Notes: a model not told the origin generated them from the letters alone. A stretch of 64,000 nucleotides of DNA from Acanthosoma haemorrhoidale (GCA_930367205.1 OV884013.1:119079827-119143826); one strand, 5' to 3'. Counted from the first letter of the stretch, positions 10,939 through 23,367 are shown. Made by a program: numbers and translations.

Positions 10939-11028
10939 GGTGGTCTGAAAAGTTTCCGACCTAACAAAGCTTTTATTTTAGCTTTTATTATCATCTTCAT
11001 GTTGAGGTCGGAAACTTTTCAGACCACC
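10939..11028. mobile_element. 90-bp palindromic mariner-like MITE
   Basis: Perfect 24-bp inverted ends (GGTGGTCTGAAAAGTTTCCG outward, continuing to 10962, and its complement at 11005-11028) enclose 42 bp. The end sequence is of the kind seen in mariner-like elements of insects. A TA lies at 10933-10934 on the left, but the outer few bases differ between sides, so the exact ends and the duplication are uncertain. Confidence 0.7.
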
Positions 11029-11176
11029 TGTGTAAAAGCTGTATTTTTTCGTACTGACACAAACTATTACAAAACAAACTAAACCGCCATGGGAGTACAT
11101 CATTACAATGGGTTCACAATTATAAAAAAACCAGCACATTACTTTCCCCCGCTTCGTATCAATTTGTTATTATAAC

Positions 11177-11470
11177 CTATGGAAATCGACTACAGTATCG
11201 ATTGCGTAAATGAATCTCTTTACAACAGGTCATTATATGTCCTATAGCTTGGCTACATTTTATTTTTATTTCTAACGATTCCACACTGTGATTGGCGAGT
11301 GTTGCAAAAGTATAATGTACATTATGAATTACTATAAATTATAGAAATCAATACAGATTCTACATAAACGAATCTATTTGTAGTAGGTCATTACATGTCA
11401 TGTAGCTTTGCTACATTTCATACGATTTGTGATTGTTACAAAAGTATAATGCGCATTATACATTCATTGT
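11177..11470. repeat. Two-copy tandem repeat, ~158-bp period
   Basis: The block containing GAATCT..TTT, CAGGTCATTA, CTACATTT and AAAAGTATAATG occurs at about 11177-11334 and again, diverged, at 11335-11470. It abuts the LINE-C fragment and probably belongs to that family's 3' UTR, because related words (TAGCTTTGCTACATT) resemble the LINE-C UTR at 60350-60380. Confidence 0.6.
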
Positions 11471-11800
11471 CTAAACATGTTTAAAACTGATGGGGCTCAC
11501 CTTATGAATCATAAAACTCAAAACTAACTTACATACTAATTCTTCACCTAATTTTTCCCCAACAGTCTGTTGCCGTCGATGCGGGATGGTGGTGGCTCAT
11601 AGTGTTAAACACTGGGTTTGTTAGGTGCTGCAACGAGTCAACAAACTTGATCTGTCTTCGACGGATGAACTCACCCACCGACGGCACATCAAGCAACGGG
11701 TGCAGGTCAGCGTTCTTTAGCCTCTCTCAAGAGGTATGTTGGAGTAATTTTTACATGACCCGATTCTGGAAATGCTGCTTGGCTGTATTGTCAGTCAATA
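11471..11800 (-). mobile_element. LINE-C 3'-end fragment
   Basis: Read on the minus strand it encodes a degraded C-terminal end of a jockey-type ORF2, followed by the family's 3' UTR (GATGGGGCTCACCTT in plus orientation). It matches 60470-60790 and 18125-18345 over the conserved words CTGTTGCCGTCGATGCGGGA, GGTGCTGCAACGAGTCAA and GACGGCACA. Frameshifts and stops break it. No reverse-transcriptase catalytic motif is included. Confidence 0.8.
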
Positions 11801-14800
11801 CATATATATGTAAATACCACATTACAATAATCCCAAATGTACAATTATTACAATATGTAATATTTTAATTGGGATAGGGGTAAGGATAATTATAAGGAAG
11901 CGTATTGGATCCTGTTGCTTAGCAGGCCCAGCATTCAAGCCAAGTAAAGCACCCTGCACAGTTAAGTCTGTACGACGCCCCCTAGGGTAAGACGGTACCC
12001 TACACAAGGCCACCCATAAAATTAGTGACCAAACTAATAATGGGTCATACATTTGGACTTTAAATATCCCGAAGGCGGAAGAGCCAAAAATTTGGTTGCT
12101 ATAAAAAAATAAATGAATAGAACAGTAAAGAATTATAAAAAACAATAATTATTAGAAAAATCGAGACGTTTCAAAATATAAAAAAAAAATAAATTTATCT
12201 TTGATATATGTAGCTAAAGATATTTTAATTTCCCAAGAGATAAGACAAACATCTGAGCTTATAAAGTAATCCTGCCATGATTTATTTCATTGCTATATAA
12301 ATTGTTTAAAATAAAAAAAAAAATAGATTATACTGGCGGGCACGGGAGTATTTTTCCAGGGCGAGAGGACGAGGACCAAGATCTTGGTGTAAAGTGGAGC
12401 CGGAAAAGGAAATTGGACGGAGAAGTAATCAGTCCTAGCGACTTGAGGGCATTAAATCCCATCTTTAGCGGCTCATGTCTCCTCGGATCCCGTCTACTAA
12501 ATATTTCAAAACCACCTTTTATCAACCTCACTGCAGGCAAAGATTGCGTAATCAGTGGTCAGTCACTTCCTTTCAATTATTCCCTATCAAGTACTCATAA
12601 GTGAGCAGTATTAAAGTGACTGGTGTACATATATTGCTTCAGTCCTTTAGGCATACAGTATTGTTTCTGTGCATCTCTGTACGACTTAAGGGCAATGTGC
12701 TCTTTGAGTGTGTAGTCAGACCAAGGTCGGTCATAATGGGCAGATTGATTCGTGTCGTTTTATAGTGTGTGATCAGTTGGTTGTTTTTTACACCTCGAGG
12801 TCGAGGCGCTCTTGAGAAGTGGTGGACAATCCTAATATTTCGCTTGTAGCAAAAATAAATAACTTCATGAAGATTCAAGTGTGAGAAGAAACATTAAGTA
12901 ACAAATCCTTACAAGCTTGCTTCCTTTCTTGTCACATATAAGCGGTTGGTGTCTGCAGCCATGATGATGAAAGTCTTTCTAGTCATGAAGTCCATTTTTA
13001 ACTTCACCAGCAATTTCCGATTTATACATTTAATTTCTTTTATGATATATGATTTGAAGTATAGCGTTTGTTTAGTTAATTGTCATTTATCTTGCCTATT
13101 TTAATTTATGTTCGTCGCCCCAACCTTACATCAGAAGGTCCCTGTTTGTTTTTGAATACATATTCTTCTCCAGAAGCCTAAATATTCTTTGTATTATTTA
13201 AATATTTTATCAGGTTTAACGTGCTACATAACTATAGCTAACAATAATTTTATTTTATAAAATATAATGGCACATAACTGATTGAGCACTATAATATATT
13301 AATTTACATGGCAGTATGCAAATACTTTCATAAAATAAGATATGCTTCAACGATTACAATGCACAATTGTACAATTTGTTAAGGAGCTAATGCGATGCCT
13401 TATTTCAATGAACCCCAACAATGTTATGTAAGGTCAGTGAAAGATGTGAGATTTTCATCAATTTTATTACTGGCAAATCATATGATATACACCTGCATCA
13501 GTCATAGTTTCCGTAAGATGATTTGAGCTGTTGAGAGAACATATCTTTTTCATGAAACAAACCCAATAATCAAACATATTCGCCGATCACTACCTACACC
13601 CAGTACTTTAATAAGGCAGTATTCACAGATGAATCACAACATAAACATTTATACAACCAATGAAAATCACAAAAACCAAACAAATTTTATAACTCTCAGC
13701 CAAATCACGAAGTAAGTACTCTTAGGTATTACACACTTTTAGAAATATTAATAGTTTTTTAGTCTGGTGGAATGGAACTAATTAAGAATAAAGGTGTAAT
13801 TTGAAGGTATGTTTGTTTTCTTTGTTTAGGAAGCCCTCCTAATGTAGAGGTATATGGTAACGTATGTTCTTAGGCTTGTTCCCTGTAATTAAAACCTGCC
13901 TAATCAGAGGAGGCGAACTGAGAGGTGTTGTACCTGCAGTGCAGTAGGCTGTTGTTGGTCCTCAACATAGGGAGAAACAAATCAACCTTGTATCACTCAT
14001 TAAATAATGCCCATAAGATCAGTAGGCCCGCAATGCCCACAACTGATAAGATAATTTACCCTATTACTGATTGACGGTATAATTTAAGCTGCACTTAATA
14101 TTCAACGATCATTAAAATTGTCTAACTTTTATTGTGTACAGGTCCATATAGTCTCGGAGAAGTGGTCTTCTTGAAAATTGTTCCGCTCACGCAGACAACG
14201 GTAAATAAAATATCAGCTAACTTTGTGTTTAATCCTGATCACTAAGAACCTGAGTAAATCAGAAGACGACACTGCAAAAGACTTAATACAAGGTCTGAAC
14301 TGGTTAGGTAAAACTGAACAGAGACGGGTTTAAGAAAACTGTGGTTTCATTTTATTGCATCGATCACCCCCCCCCCCACCAACTTTTCCTCCCAACCGAC
14401 CATATTACTTTGCACCTTTCAAGCCTAATCTAGGTTCAATTAATGAGAGAACAAGCTCCCATCTTCCACATTTTCCTAGCCTGGCTCATATTAATTTCAA
14501 AAGGTGGATCCAGGATTGATGCTAGTTAAATGTCCAATTGTCTCTTAATCATACGAAATAAAATTTCTTTTCTTCTGTAGTTTTTCCGGTAGTGGGTTTC
14601 TCAGTTTCTGTTGGAGTCAACCTGACTGCTATAGTGACAATTGATTTTTGAAGCCCACCTCTCTATTTCAAGCTCTGTCGTAAACGTTTAATAACAATTT
14701 AAGCAAGAATAACTCATGACAATACAGTTAAATATTGTACCAAAAAACTTTCATTATAATGGATTTTTCATCGTCGTTTATTCTACCTTTAATTCATACT

Positions 14801-16239
14801 TTAGAAAAGCAATGTAATATTTATTGTTTCTATGGTGACTGACACATACTCCTAACAATATTTAAATAAGGATTTAAATTGAACGAAGTTACGGTGATTA
14901 TATTATAAAGGTAAATAAAATAAATATTTTTTTGTATTTAAAGCTAAATTCACAACCATCAAAAGGAATTAATGATATACAAATAAATAAAAAATAATTA
15001 AAGAACATATCTATTTCAGATTTATTTGCAGTAAATTAAAAGTCTGGCAGTGCTAACGAAAGCTCTTTATACAGCGACATATGTTACTTTCTTCTAAATT
15101 AAATTTTAATTTTGTAATTAAATGTATGCTTGTCTTTAGAATTATTACTTTTATTGGCGCATGATGGCGTTAATACGTAATGTCTTAAGTGCTTGTAAAA
15201 TCTGAAAATTATTTGAAAATTAAACATATCCTATACATTAAAATAACTAAAGGGCATAAAAAGTAGCGAACTATTTCCTTTTCTTTTTAGTGATATATTA
15301 CAGGCATGAGGTTACTAACTCGTACAACTTGAGTCTTGAATATTTTTACAAATGTATTTAAGATGATTTGCTCAAATATTATTAAAAAAATTCCACAGAT
15401 ACAAAGTGATCATTAAAAACAATTTAACAATAAATGTGAGCATTGAGCTTCAATTAATAAATCTGTAAGCAGTGTAAGCATGCCCAAGTTAAGGCTAAAT
15501 ATAGTTAAATATATTATATATATATATAAGTATATTATATAGCTAAATATAGGCTAAAAATAGCCTTACATATTAAATGACCATCCTCCTATGGGCATAC
15601 AAAAAGATTCACCATTCATTGATCCAAAGCTATAATAATCAATGTGCATGTAGTTTGCCAAATTGGATCATGACATAAATATAGGTATGGTACAATTATG
15701 TTCACAAAGTCCACTTGAAGCACTTGATACAGAAAATCCTTTTTACTTTCATAAAAAGTTATAAGGCCGCAATTCCTGAAAAAATAACGAATTTTTGCCA
15801 GCAGTAACAAACGGCTAATTTTAATATGAAATTCCTCGCTTTGCTATAAAAGCCGGAGAATTCATTTAATTCCTACATTCATCCACTCTAATAAATTAAT
15901 AAAAATGGAAATATAACACTGATGTCGAATAAAAGCACTTTCTTTGGGATCCGTATCAATAATCGCCCAACAAAAGGCTTTTGTTTAGAGTTTTACCCTT
16001 GTGGCGGACTGAGAATAAATTTAAATTGCAAATCATACTCCAAAGACCAATTAAGAACCATGATTATGTTCACATTTTTGTCTGGACATCCTTTGGTTTA
16101 TCGAGTTATGCATAAGTAACAATAGGTAACGAAATATCCATTATGTATAATATTCAAATATATATGTATATAATAATAGCTGGTTGTAGGTTTTAATCGA
16201 TGAAATAAAACTTACAATAAGTATATACATTAGCTATAT
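11801..16239. other. Longest stretch without recognisable content
   Basis: About 4.4 kb. GC-richer patches lie at 11880-12040 and 12328-12560; the latter is open in both directions (12290-12604 plus, 12328-12540 minus), but neither product shows a known domain. A 65-codon frame at 15922-16119 is also unrecognised. A C-run lies at about 14367-14378. Nothing else was identified. Confidence 0.4.
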
Positions 16240-16792
16240 ATATCTAGTTGAGTAAGGTATACAAAAAAGTCCTGGGGCCCTAAGCAACCATATGTAAGAT
16301 TGTCTGTTTGGTGGACTGTAATTATGTCTTTAAAATCGTTATCGCGACATTTTCGTTGCCTTTGTTTGTTAGTGTGTCAGGATATGTTTCATGTTCGTTG
16401 GACTCGATGCTCATATGATACTTGATACACAATACTCACCCTTCCGTTTAATGCAAGATAAACCATCATTCCAATTAGGCCAACAAACATCTGTTTTTTT
16501 TTTCAAAATGTCAACTCCCTTACCAGTGTAGTTTAATTGATTAGTTATTAAGTGAAATTTATCTTCATGTCTAGTCAGTAGAAGAAATACTACGTTATTT
16601 GTTAATATTGATAATACTTTTGGTTGTTTTTTATTTTGTAAAAGTATTATTTTTCCCTGTTGTCCAAGTATTTCATTCTAAAATAGTATTACTTCATAAT
16701 TATGTGACAGTCATTATATTATATTGTCATCACATTTCTGCTCTACTGGTCTAAAATACTGCAAAATGTAAATATACGCAATAAAGACATAT

Positions 16793-16872
16793 ACTGCAAT
16801 AGATTCGCCCTGAGGATCTATAATTATATATAATTATCTGTGAATTTGAAGGGGCTATGAAAGAAAAAAAAT
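16793..16872 (+). mobile_element. LINE-C 3' terminal remnant (left arm)
   Basis: Contains ATAGATTCGCC, TGAGGATCTATAATTATA and GGGGCTATGAAAG, and ends in an A-run. This is the reverse complement of the LINE-C 3' terminus at 17953-18030 and 60249-60320. Only the last ~80 bp survive in the left arm of the inverted repeat. Confidence 0.7.
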
Positions 16873-17952
16873 ATACTGCAAAGTTAATACTTAAGTAACG
16901 TAAGAATGAGTTACTCTACTCCACTCTAGTAACTTAGTAAGGTGCTTGAAAACTTTGAAACAAGCCAATGAAGCTATCTAACTCGTCTCAGGAAAGTATT
17001 GGATACACTGCATTTTATACTAGAAGGGCAATTAACATCAGAAACTGATTTGATTGCTGAGAAAATACATAACCTACCTATATGTACATATATACATACA
17101 TATGTGCCCAGATGTCCACGGTACCTCCAATGTTCTCATCATATTCTCGATTTAAAACACCAAAGTATTTCTTAAACCTCCACTTAAGTTTTCTTCTAAG
17201 ATTCTACGAGCTAGGCTTAGAATAGGACATACATACTCTATTTTGCAACACAACACAACACTGTTACAGATTCCAATTTTGACTTAGCTAACTCACTAAG
17301 TGACCTAAACTCATCGAAATGACAGACTTAGAAGAAGAAATTTCGGTCAAAATATAATAACTTAAATTGCGAGTTGAGTTCGCTCCGATCACCTTTGATG
17401 TCGAATTCCACGTTACCAATAATAATAAATAATTGAGACAATCACGTCGTGTGGTCTTAAATCTAATATTACGATAACCAATATTCAAAGGAGGAAATGA
17501 AAATGGTGATTAATGGTAGTTCAACCCCATGACTCCTTGTAACTGTGACGACAAATAAACTGACGGTTCCCGAATCGCAGAACTGAGGGTGGAACCGCAG
17601 CCATTAGTGAGGTGCGGTCTGGCTCCGATGTTTTGTGCAACTGTCAAGCCCCTAATGGCTCTTCGCCGGGAGCATCGCCTCTCTTAGACCTAATTGGCCC
17701 ACTTGGCATATTTTCCCCTTGTCTTCAACTTCTGCTTCCTTAGAGGCGTCGATCTTCAGAACTAGCTCTGCTTCAAGTCCGAGTCTCATCTTCGATCCCT
17801 GGGATAGTCGAAGGGAGGGAGGCGACATTTTGAAAAAAAAAAAATAGAAGTTTGTTGGCCTTCATGATTTGTCTTGCATTAAATGAAGGAGTGAGTATTG
17901 TGGAATACAGTAACTCATTCTTACTTAAGTATTGAGTTTGCAGTATATGTCA

Positions 17953-18345
17953 TTTTTTTTTCTTTCATAGCCCCTTTAAATTTACTGCTAATTATATATA
18001 ATTATAAATCCTCAGGCGAATCTATTTACAAATTATTTCTGTATTTCCTGTAGCGTCGCTATATTATATACAGGATTTGTTATTTTATAAAAATTATATA
18101 ATGAATAAACAAGTATAGTGATGGGGCTCACCTTTTTTATCAACCTGAAAACTAACATACATACTAATTCTTAACCTAATTTTTCTCTGACAGTCTGTTG
18201 CCATCGATGCGGGAGGGGTGGTGGGGTCATAGCGTTAAACACTGGGTTTGTCAGGTGCTGCAACGAGTCAAAAAAATTGATGTGTCTCCGGCGGATGAAC
18301 TCGCCAACCGACGGCAGACCAAGCCACGGGTGCTTCATAAATAAA
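17953..18345 (-). mobile_element. LINE-C 3'-end fragment (right arm)
   Basis: A T-run at 17953 (poly(A) on the minus strand) is followed upstream by the LINE-C 3' UTR and about 165 bp encoding the ORF2 C-terminus. The peptide keeps GEFIRRRHINFFDSLQHLTN, matching LINE-B (FIKRRHIKFLDSL) and the copy at 60.4-60.8 kb. Truncated at its 5' end, non-functional. Confidence 0.8.
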
Positions 18346-18900
18346 ATAAAGAGATGTGTCATTATTTCGTATATTTACATTTCGCTAGAATGCGGTATTT
18401 TAGACCAGTAGAGCAGAAATGTGATGACAATATAAAATAATGACTGTCACATAATTATAAAGCATTACTATTTTAGAATGATATACTTGGACAACATGGA
18501 AAAAACATACTTTTACAAAATAAAAAACAACGAAAAGTATTATCAATATTAACAAATAACATAGTATTTCTTCTACTGACTTGACATGAAGATAAATTTC
18601 ACTTAATAACTAATCAATTAAACTACACTAGTAAGGGAGTCTGTAAAGTTTGTTGGCCTAATTGCAATGATGGTTTATCTTGCATTAAATTGAGGGGTGA
18701 GTATTGTATTTTTTTTTATTTTTGAAGTATCATAAGAGCATCGAGTCTAACATAAAACATATCCTGACACACCAACAAACTCTGGCAACGAAAATGTCGC
18801 GATAACGATTTTAAAGACTTTTAATTACAGTCCACTAAACTCCTACATCTTAAATATTGTTAATTAGGGCTCCTTTTTATTTATACCTTACTCAAAATGA

Positions 18901-19502
18901 TAGGGCGATAATCATTGTTTAATTACTACAATTAGTACAAGTAGCTCCCCAAAGGGACAAACAAGCTCCCTCAAGTTGTCTCTTGCTGGGCCAAGATTCT
19001 ACTCCAGTGCTCCTTGCTTTGCAACGGGGCCTTCACTGATTATCCAACTTGTTTTTTTTAATTATAAAAATTACATACTGCATAACTTCAAGGTAAGACC
19101 TCACTCTGTCAGAGAGCATCTTGCGTTGTCTTCGTCAGTGGGTGGCTTCCTCCCCAGCGATTTCTCTTCCATCCAAGCCTTCATTGTTTGTGGGGAGTCC
19201 GTTTCTCGACTCGTCTTCAGCACGTAGCCAAGCCACTATGCTATAATCAAATCATTACTCCATCACTGGTGATATTATTTTACGGGCTTTTAGTAGTCAC
19301 CTTTGAATTAATTACAGAAACTTAATCCTAGGGTTTGGAGATAGTAGTATATTGCCGTGTCTTTTAGTGATCAAATGGAACCATCGTGTAGCACTCCATG
19401 GTTCCATGACAGATGTTAACACGTGAGGTTTTCGCTGGAATAGCAGTGCACTGGATTAGGGAAGAAATTTGTTTGTAGCTACAGTAGATCGTTATCTCGT
19501 TT
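18901..19502. other. No recognisable gene
   Basis: A GC-richer patch around 18960-19230 holds an 83-codon frame with no domain I recognise. No shared repeat seen. Confidence 0.4.
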
Positions 19503-19712
19503 AGATTGCTCCTTACAAAGTTATACTTAAGCCAATCTGGACATACGGAATAGAGCTATGGGGGACAGCAAAGAAGTCGAACATCAAGCGTATCCAATCC
19601 TTTCAATCAAAAGTCCTGAGAACAATAGTAAATGGCCCGTATTACATCAGCAACAAAACCTTTCATAACGATCTTAATATACCTTACATTCTATAACTCA
19701 TCTCTTCCAGTT
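19503..19712 (+). mobile_element. LINE-A ORF2 C-terminal fragment
   Basis: Encodes the family signature of LINE-A: a tyrosine- and tryptophan-containing segment (PIWTYGIELWGTAKKSNIKR) followed by a VLRTIVN segment, as in the C-terminal region of jockey-like reverse transcriptase ORFs. Both ends are cut off and the frame is broken near 19695. Confidence 0.85.
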
Positions 19713-19982
19713 GATCAATTGATCGATTATGTACTATTAATTATTTTTGGGACAATCAACGCTTTTTTCATCCCTCCTCCCCGTCATGTCCCATTAAATC
19801 ATATTTTTCATAAAGTAATTTTCTACCTTTTTTTTAATAACTTAGTAAATATAATTAACTTTTTCATTAGAGCATAAAATTAAAAAGAAACATTATGTAA
19901 TTAAAAAAAAAAAAAAGGAAATTTCTCTATCGAACAAATAAGTGTTAATTTACATGTAAGTTCATATTTTTAATTCACCATC

Positions 19983-20515
19983 GACATCCCATCTCTCAAT
20001 AGAAAATAAAATACAAAAGTTAGACTTAAGCCAATCTGTACATACGGAATAGAGCTATGGGGGACAGCAAAAAAGTCGAACATCAAGTGCATCCAATCCT
20101 TTCAATCAAAAGTCCTGAGAACAATAGTTAATGCCTCTTATTACGTTAGCAACAAAACCCTTCATAACGATCTTAATATACCCTACGTTCTTGAACTCAT
20201 CCCTTCCAAGTTCATGAAGTTCTATAGTAACCTATCCAAACCCCCTAATCCGGCAGCACAGTCGTTGCACTGCACCACTCATCCCTATAATCCTCCTCAG
20301 AGACTGAAACAGCACTGGCCTCGTGACCTGCTATAAATACGTGACAGTGGGAGTCCTGACAATGACCAGTTTCTCCATCATGTCCTGAGTATTGCATGAA
20401 TGAGCGAGAGAATGATGAATTGTAAATATGGTGTGAATGAGAACATTTATCTCAAATACTTATTGCCTAATATATGGCAGATTATAATTTTAGCACAATA
20501 AAGAATATATATATA
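19983..20515 (+). mobile_element. LINE-A 3' end with tail
   Basis: Covers the ORF2 C-terminus (KPICTYGIELWGTAKKSNIK through HCTTHPYNPPQRLKQHWP) and most of the 3' UTR with TAAATACGTGACAGTGGGAG and ATGGTGTGAATGAGAA. It ends in ACAATAAAG followed by an AT/ATA simple repeat instead of poly(A). The middle of the UTR is deleted relative to the copy at 28.0-28.7 kb. Confidence 0.85.
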
Positions 20516-21361
20516 ATAATAATAATAATGATAATAAAGATAGCTCCTTAAGTCCCTAGTCCACAATCTTCAATAAGAACGGGAACTCCAAATCTGCTCA
20601 TTATCTAAGTTTGAGCCAGAAGATGCCTATCGACAAAGCTTCATTTGATCGGGCCGATAGCATCCGAATTATAATTGGTTCCATCCTTAAGATTACAAAG
20701 CGAAGAACAAAAGAAAGGTATCCGCTGATCCTCGCCGGTAGCCCCGAAGTAGCGGGCAACAGCCAACATCCGGCCAACCGAAGAAGACGTCCCCTAATTA
20801 GGGCCGACAGCCGGATAATTAAACTTAGGATCAAGCAGCTGTTCAAAAGTACTTAATTAACTTTTCAAGTTTAAACTCGCCATGTTAAAATGAAATTAAA
20901 AGTTGCCCCTTTTGGGAGCAATAAAAGCACATTTGCGTAAACGTCTTTTCGCAGTTTTTTAAGTTCCTTTTGTGCTACTTTTAACTGTCCGTATTAGGAG
21001 GTGGGGGGGGGCACTTGATAACTTTATAACGAGAAAGTGTAGCGGGGTAAGTATTATCCCGCTTTATCCGGCTCAGGGAAACTTCCAGTTAAAAGGGAAT
21101 TTGGCCAGTTATAACCCTCAGGGGAGGGAGGATTTCTTCCTTATACACACATCGCTCCGGCGGACTAACAGCCACTTAAACTAAGAACTCTCAGCAAGTT
21201 ACATAACCTCCATTAAATAATGAAGCATTTCATTCATACACACTTTATTTAAAATAAATATAAAACAGTCTATATGAGTAGCAATAGAATTTCCTGCATA
21301 ATATTAGTTTGTTCCGAGTCTACCGCCTTTCTCTATGTCATAAAAGTGCTTCAATAGTAAT
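20516..21361. other. GC-richer block, no recognised gene
   Basis: An ATA/ATG simple repeat at 20516-20538 is the LINE-A tail. From 20588 to 20870 a more GC-rich block is open on both strands (20611-20856 plus; 20601-20846 minus; 81 codons each). The plus product is very basic (ANRRRRPLIRADSRIIKLRI). I know no homologue. A G-run lies at about 21002-21010. Confidence 0.35.
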
Positions 21362-22055
21362 TTGCCGGCCTAGTCAGCGGGCAGCCTAATTCGTTTTGAT
21401 CTAACTCCATAAGAACTTGAAGAAGGTGTGTGCCCCGACAAAGCACTATGTTCAGGAGAAGAGGAACAGGGTAGGTTTATAGGTAGTTTATGCGGTCTTG
21501 GAATGACCACGAATTCACACTTGGTATCTAAGGGTAGGTGAAAACCGTCCGGATCCCAAAGGCGAGTGTGAACCGGAGAGAAGCAGACTGGATTTCCGTG
21601 GGAGACACTACTGGTAAGCTTGTAGGGCCACGGCAACCGTCGTTCGCAAGGAAGAGATCTCTCCCAAGGAGGTGCTAGTTTTAGCGAGACGAAGGCAGAT
21701 ATTCCCACTAGAAAGGTGTGGGGTCTGACAACGCCGGACTAAAACATAGCGAGGCTAGGAGAGAGAGATGCCAGTGGTAGTTGAATGAGAAGACCATGGT
21801 TTGAGTAGAGCAGCAAGCGCCAGTGCCGAGAGAGAGAGAAGTGTTTAAGGTGCCAGCTTGTTTCTTTCTTATTTTCACCCTATTGGGCTCTTCTTATATC
21901 GCAGGCTAGCCGTGGTGGGGAGCCATCCCCATCAGCGGCTGTTCTCCCCACTCCGACTGACGTCATAAGCTTTATTAAACATACGGAAACAGTGATAGAC
22001 GTGATCTGATCGAGAAGAGGGGAACTTGTAATTATTCGTAATTAAAAGGTGGCTA
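21362..22055 (-). repeat. R1 repeat copy c, with CRE and TATA-like box
   Basis: On the minus strand, in order: the shared AGTTCCCCTCTTCTC start module, TGACGTCA (21958-21965, a perfect cAMP-response/ATF palindrome), GATATAA (21894-21900), a short CT tract, and the R1 body with the GTGGTC..GACCGC stem-loop, one base changed from the other copies. A 112-codon frame (21370-21708) carries the LWDPDGF segment. It runs in a different frame combination from copy b, so protein-level conservation is doubtful. Confidence 0.75.
21958..21965. promoter_or_regulatory. CRE-like palindrome TGACGTCA in R1c
   Basis: A perfect 8-bp CREB/ATF consensus about 60 bp upstream (minus strand) of GATATAA. The same 8 bases occur at the equivalent place in the R1 copy at 58354-58361. 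Binding is inferred from sequence only. Confidence 0.5.
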
Positions 22056-22339
22056 CAACATATGCTAATTGGTGTTTTGATTAAAATACCGTTAAGATGA
22101 AAAAGGGCCCGCATGCAATTTTCTAGCTCAGAAACTGTTTATAATTTAAAGCAATGTTTTTGCATTTTTTGAAGATACAATTTGAAATTAATACTACTCA
22201 GCAAAATATCCTTCTCCTATTTTACTATATTTATATATGTTTATATTTATTTTAATATGACTTTTTTTATTTTCAAGATAAAGTACGTTTTGCTATATTT
22301 CACTTTAAATAAATCTAAAAAGTTTATGTTTTTTTTTGT

Positions 22340-22545
22340 TGTTTTTTTCCACCTCATCTCTGGAAATAATAAAAAGGATGTAGGAAAAATAATAAAGGAA
22401 AATTATTTGGAATAATGGGTGCCTTTCACTAGGGGGAGTCTCATTTGAAGTATGTATGTGAAGGATGAGGAGTGTGGAAGGCCTAAAAAAGGCGGGTGAA
22501 TTCGGGAAGGTAGTGAGAGTCTACCGAGGAGGAGCACGCAATTGG
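22340..22545 (-). mobile_element. LINE-B-type 3' UTR fragment
   Basis: Shares GGATGTAGGAAAAAT, GGAAAATTATTTGG, AGGGGGAGTC and GTGAATTCGGGAAGGTAGTG with 32096-32261 and with the LINE-B tail at 32411-32510. T-runs at 22329-22348 correspond to the poly(A) tail on the minus strand. No coding sequence remains. Confidence 0.75.
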
Positions 22546-23367
22546 TTTCATTCTATTAACATGAAGTACTGTAGGAAATTTGTCTGTGAAAATATATATT
22601 TTAACCGATATTTTTTTTATACTACTCCCGTAGGCAGAGAGTGAGAATTTTAATTATTTTTTGTAATTAATTTATTATAAAACAGAAAAACAAACGCTGC
22701 TTTGAGACGAACTGCTAGTTCAAACCAAACCGCTAGTGGACTAAACCTTAAATATTATACGAATGAGCTGACTAAATCATATATATACAAATTTTAGACT
22801 GACACAAACCTATTGATTTAATGACAAAAATAATTTTTATCACAATACAGTTACATAGGGAAGTTTTTATTTATTTGTTTTTATTGTATTTATTTTAGTA
22901 AATGATTAATGAAAAAGGTGGTTAAAAAAAATTAAATCAAGTGTTTAAAGAAAGTTTTTTTTTCAATTATTTAATCAAATATTGTTCCATCGAATTGAAA
23001 AAATATAATTTAGTATAAGTTATTACGATTAGGTATCGTGACATGACTTTGGAGCAAAGTACGGATAGCTTTTGATAGTACGGTGATCAGGCCTTAAGGG
23101 CTTAGGGCGCAGCGTCGACAAGTGGTAGCACACTTCGCCTTAAGTACACGGGCTTTACTTAACAGCACGTTAAATTGAGTATTACAGGGAAATGGCTGGG
23201 GTGGGATTAGTTATTAAATTGTCTTAGTCAGCTCAATTTAGAGAAGCGATTTTTGACTACTCTTTTCTCTTATAATTAAAGACATCACATATGTACATAC
23301 GAACCATTTATTACTCATCAGTGAAATTTAATGTACACATTCTACTTTTTTGTTCATTTTTAATTAC
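22546..23367. other. AT-rich, no recognisable gene
   Basis: Very AT-rich. No open frame of note and no shared repeat recognised. Confidence 0.45.

Larger units (their letters stand above)
16240..18900. repeat. 2.66-kb imperfect inverted repeat
   Basis: The left arm (about 16240-16920) is the reverse complement of the right arm (about 17900-18900). Outer segments pair over about 550 bp (16250-16790 with 18360-18900), sharing TCGTTATCGCGACATTTTCG, TGCAAGATAAACCATCATT and ACATTTCTGCTCTACTGGTC. An inner segment (16793-16917) pairs with 17902-18030. The right arm holds about 315 bp of LINE-C coding and UTR sequence missing from the left. The central loop is about 1 kb and unrelated apart from a short third copy of arm sequence at 17849-17895. 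Confidence 0.85.
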
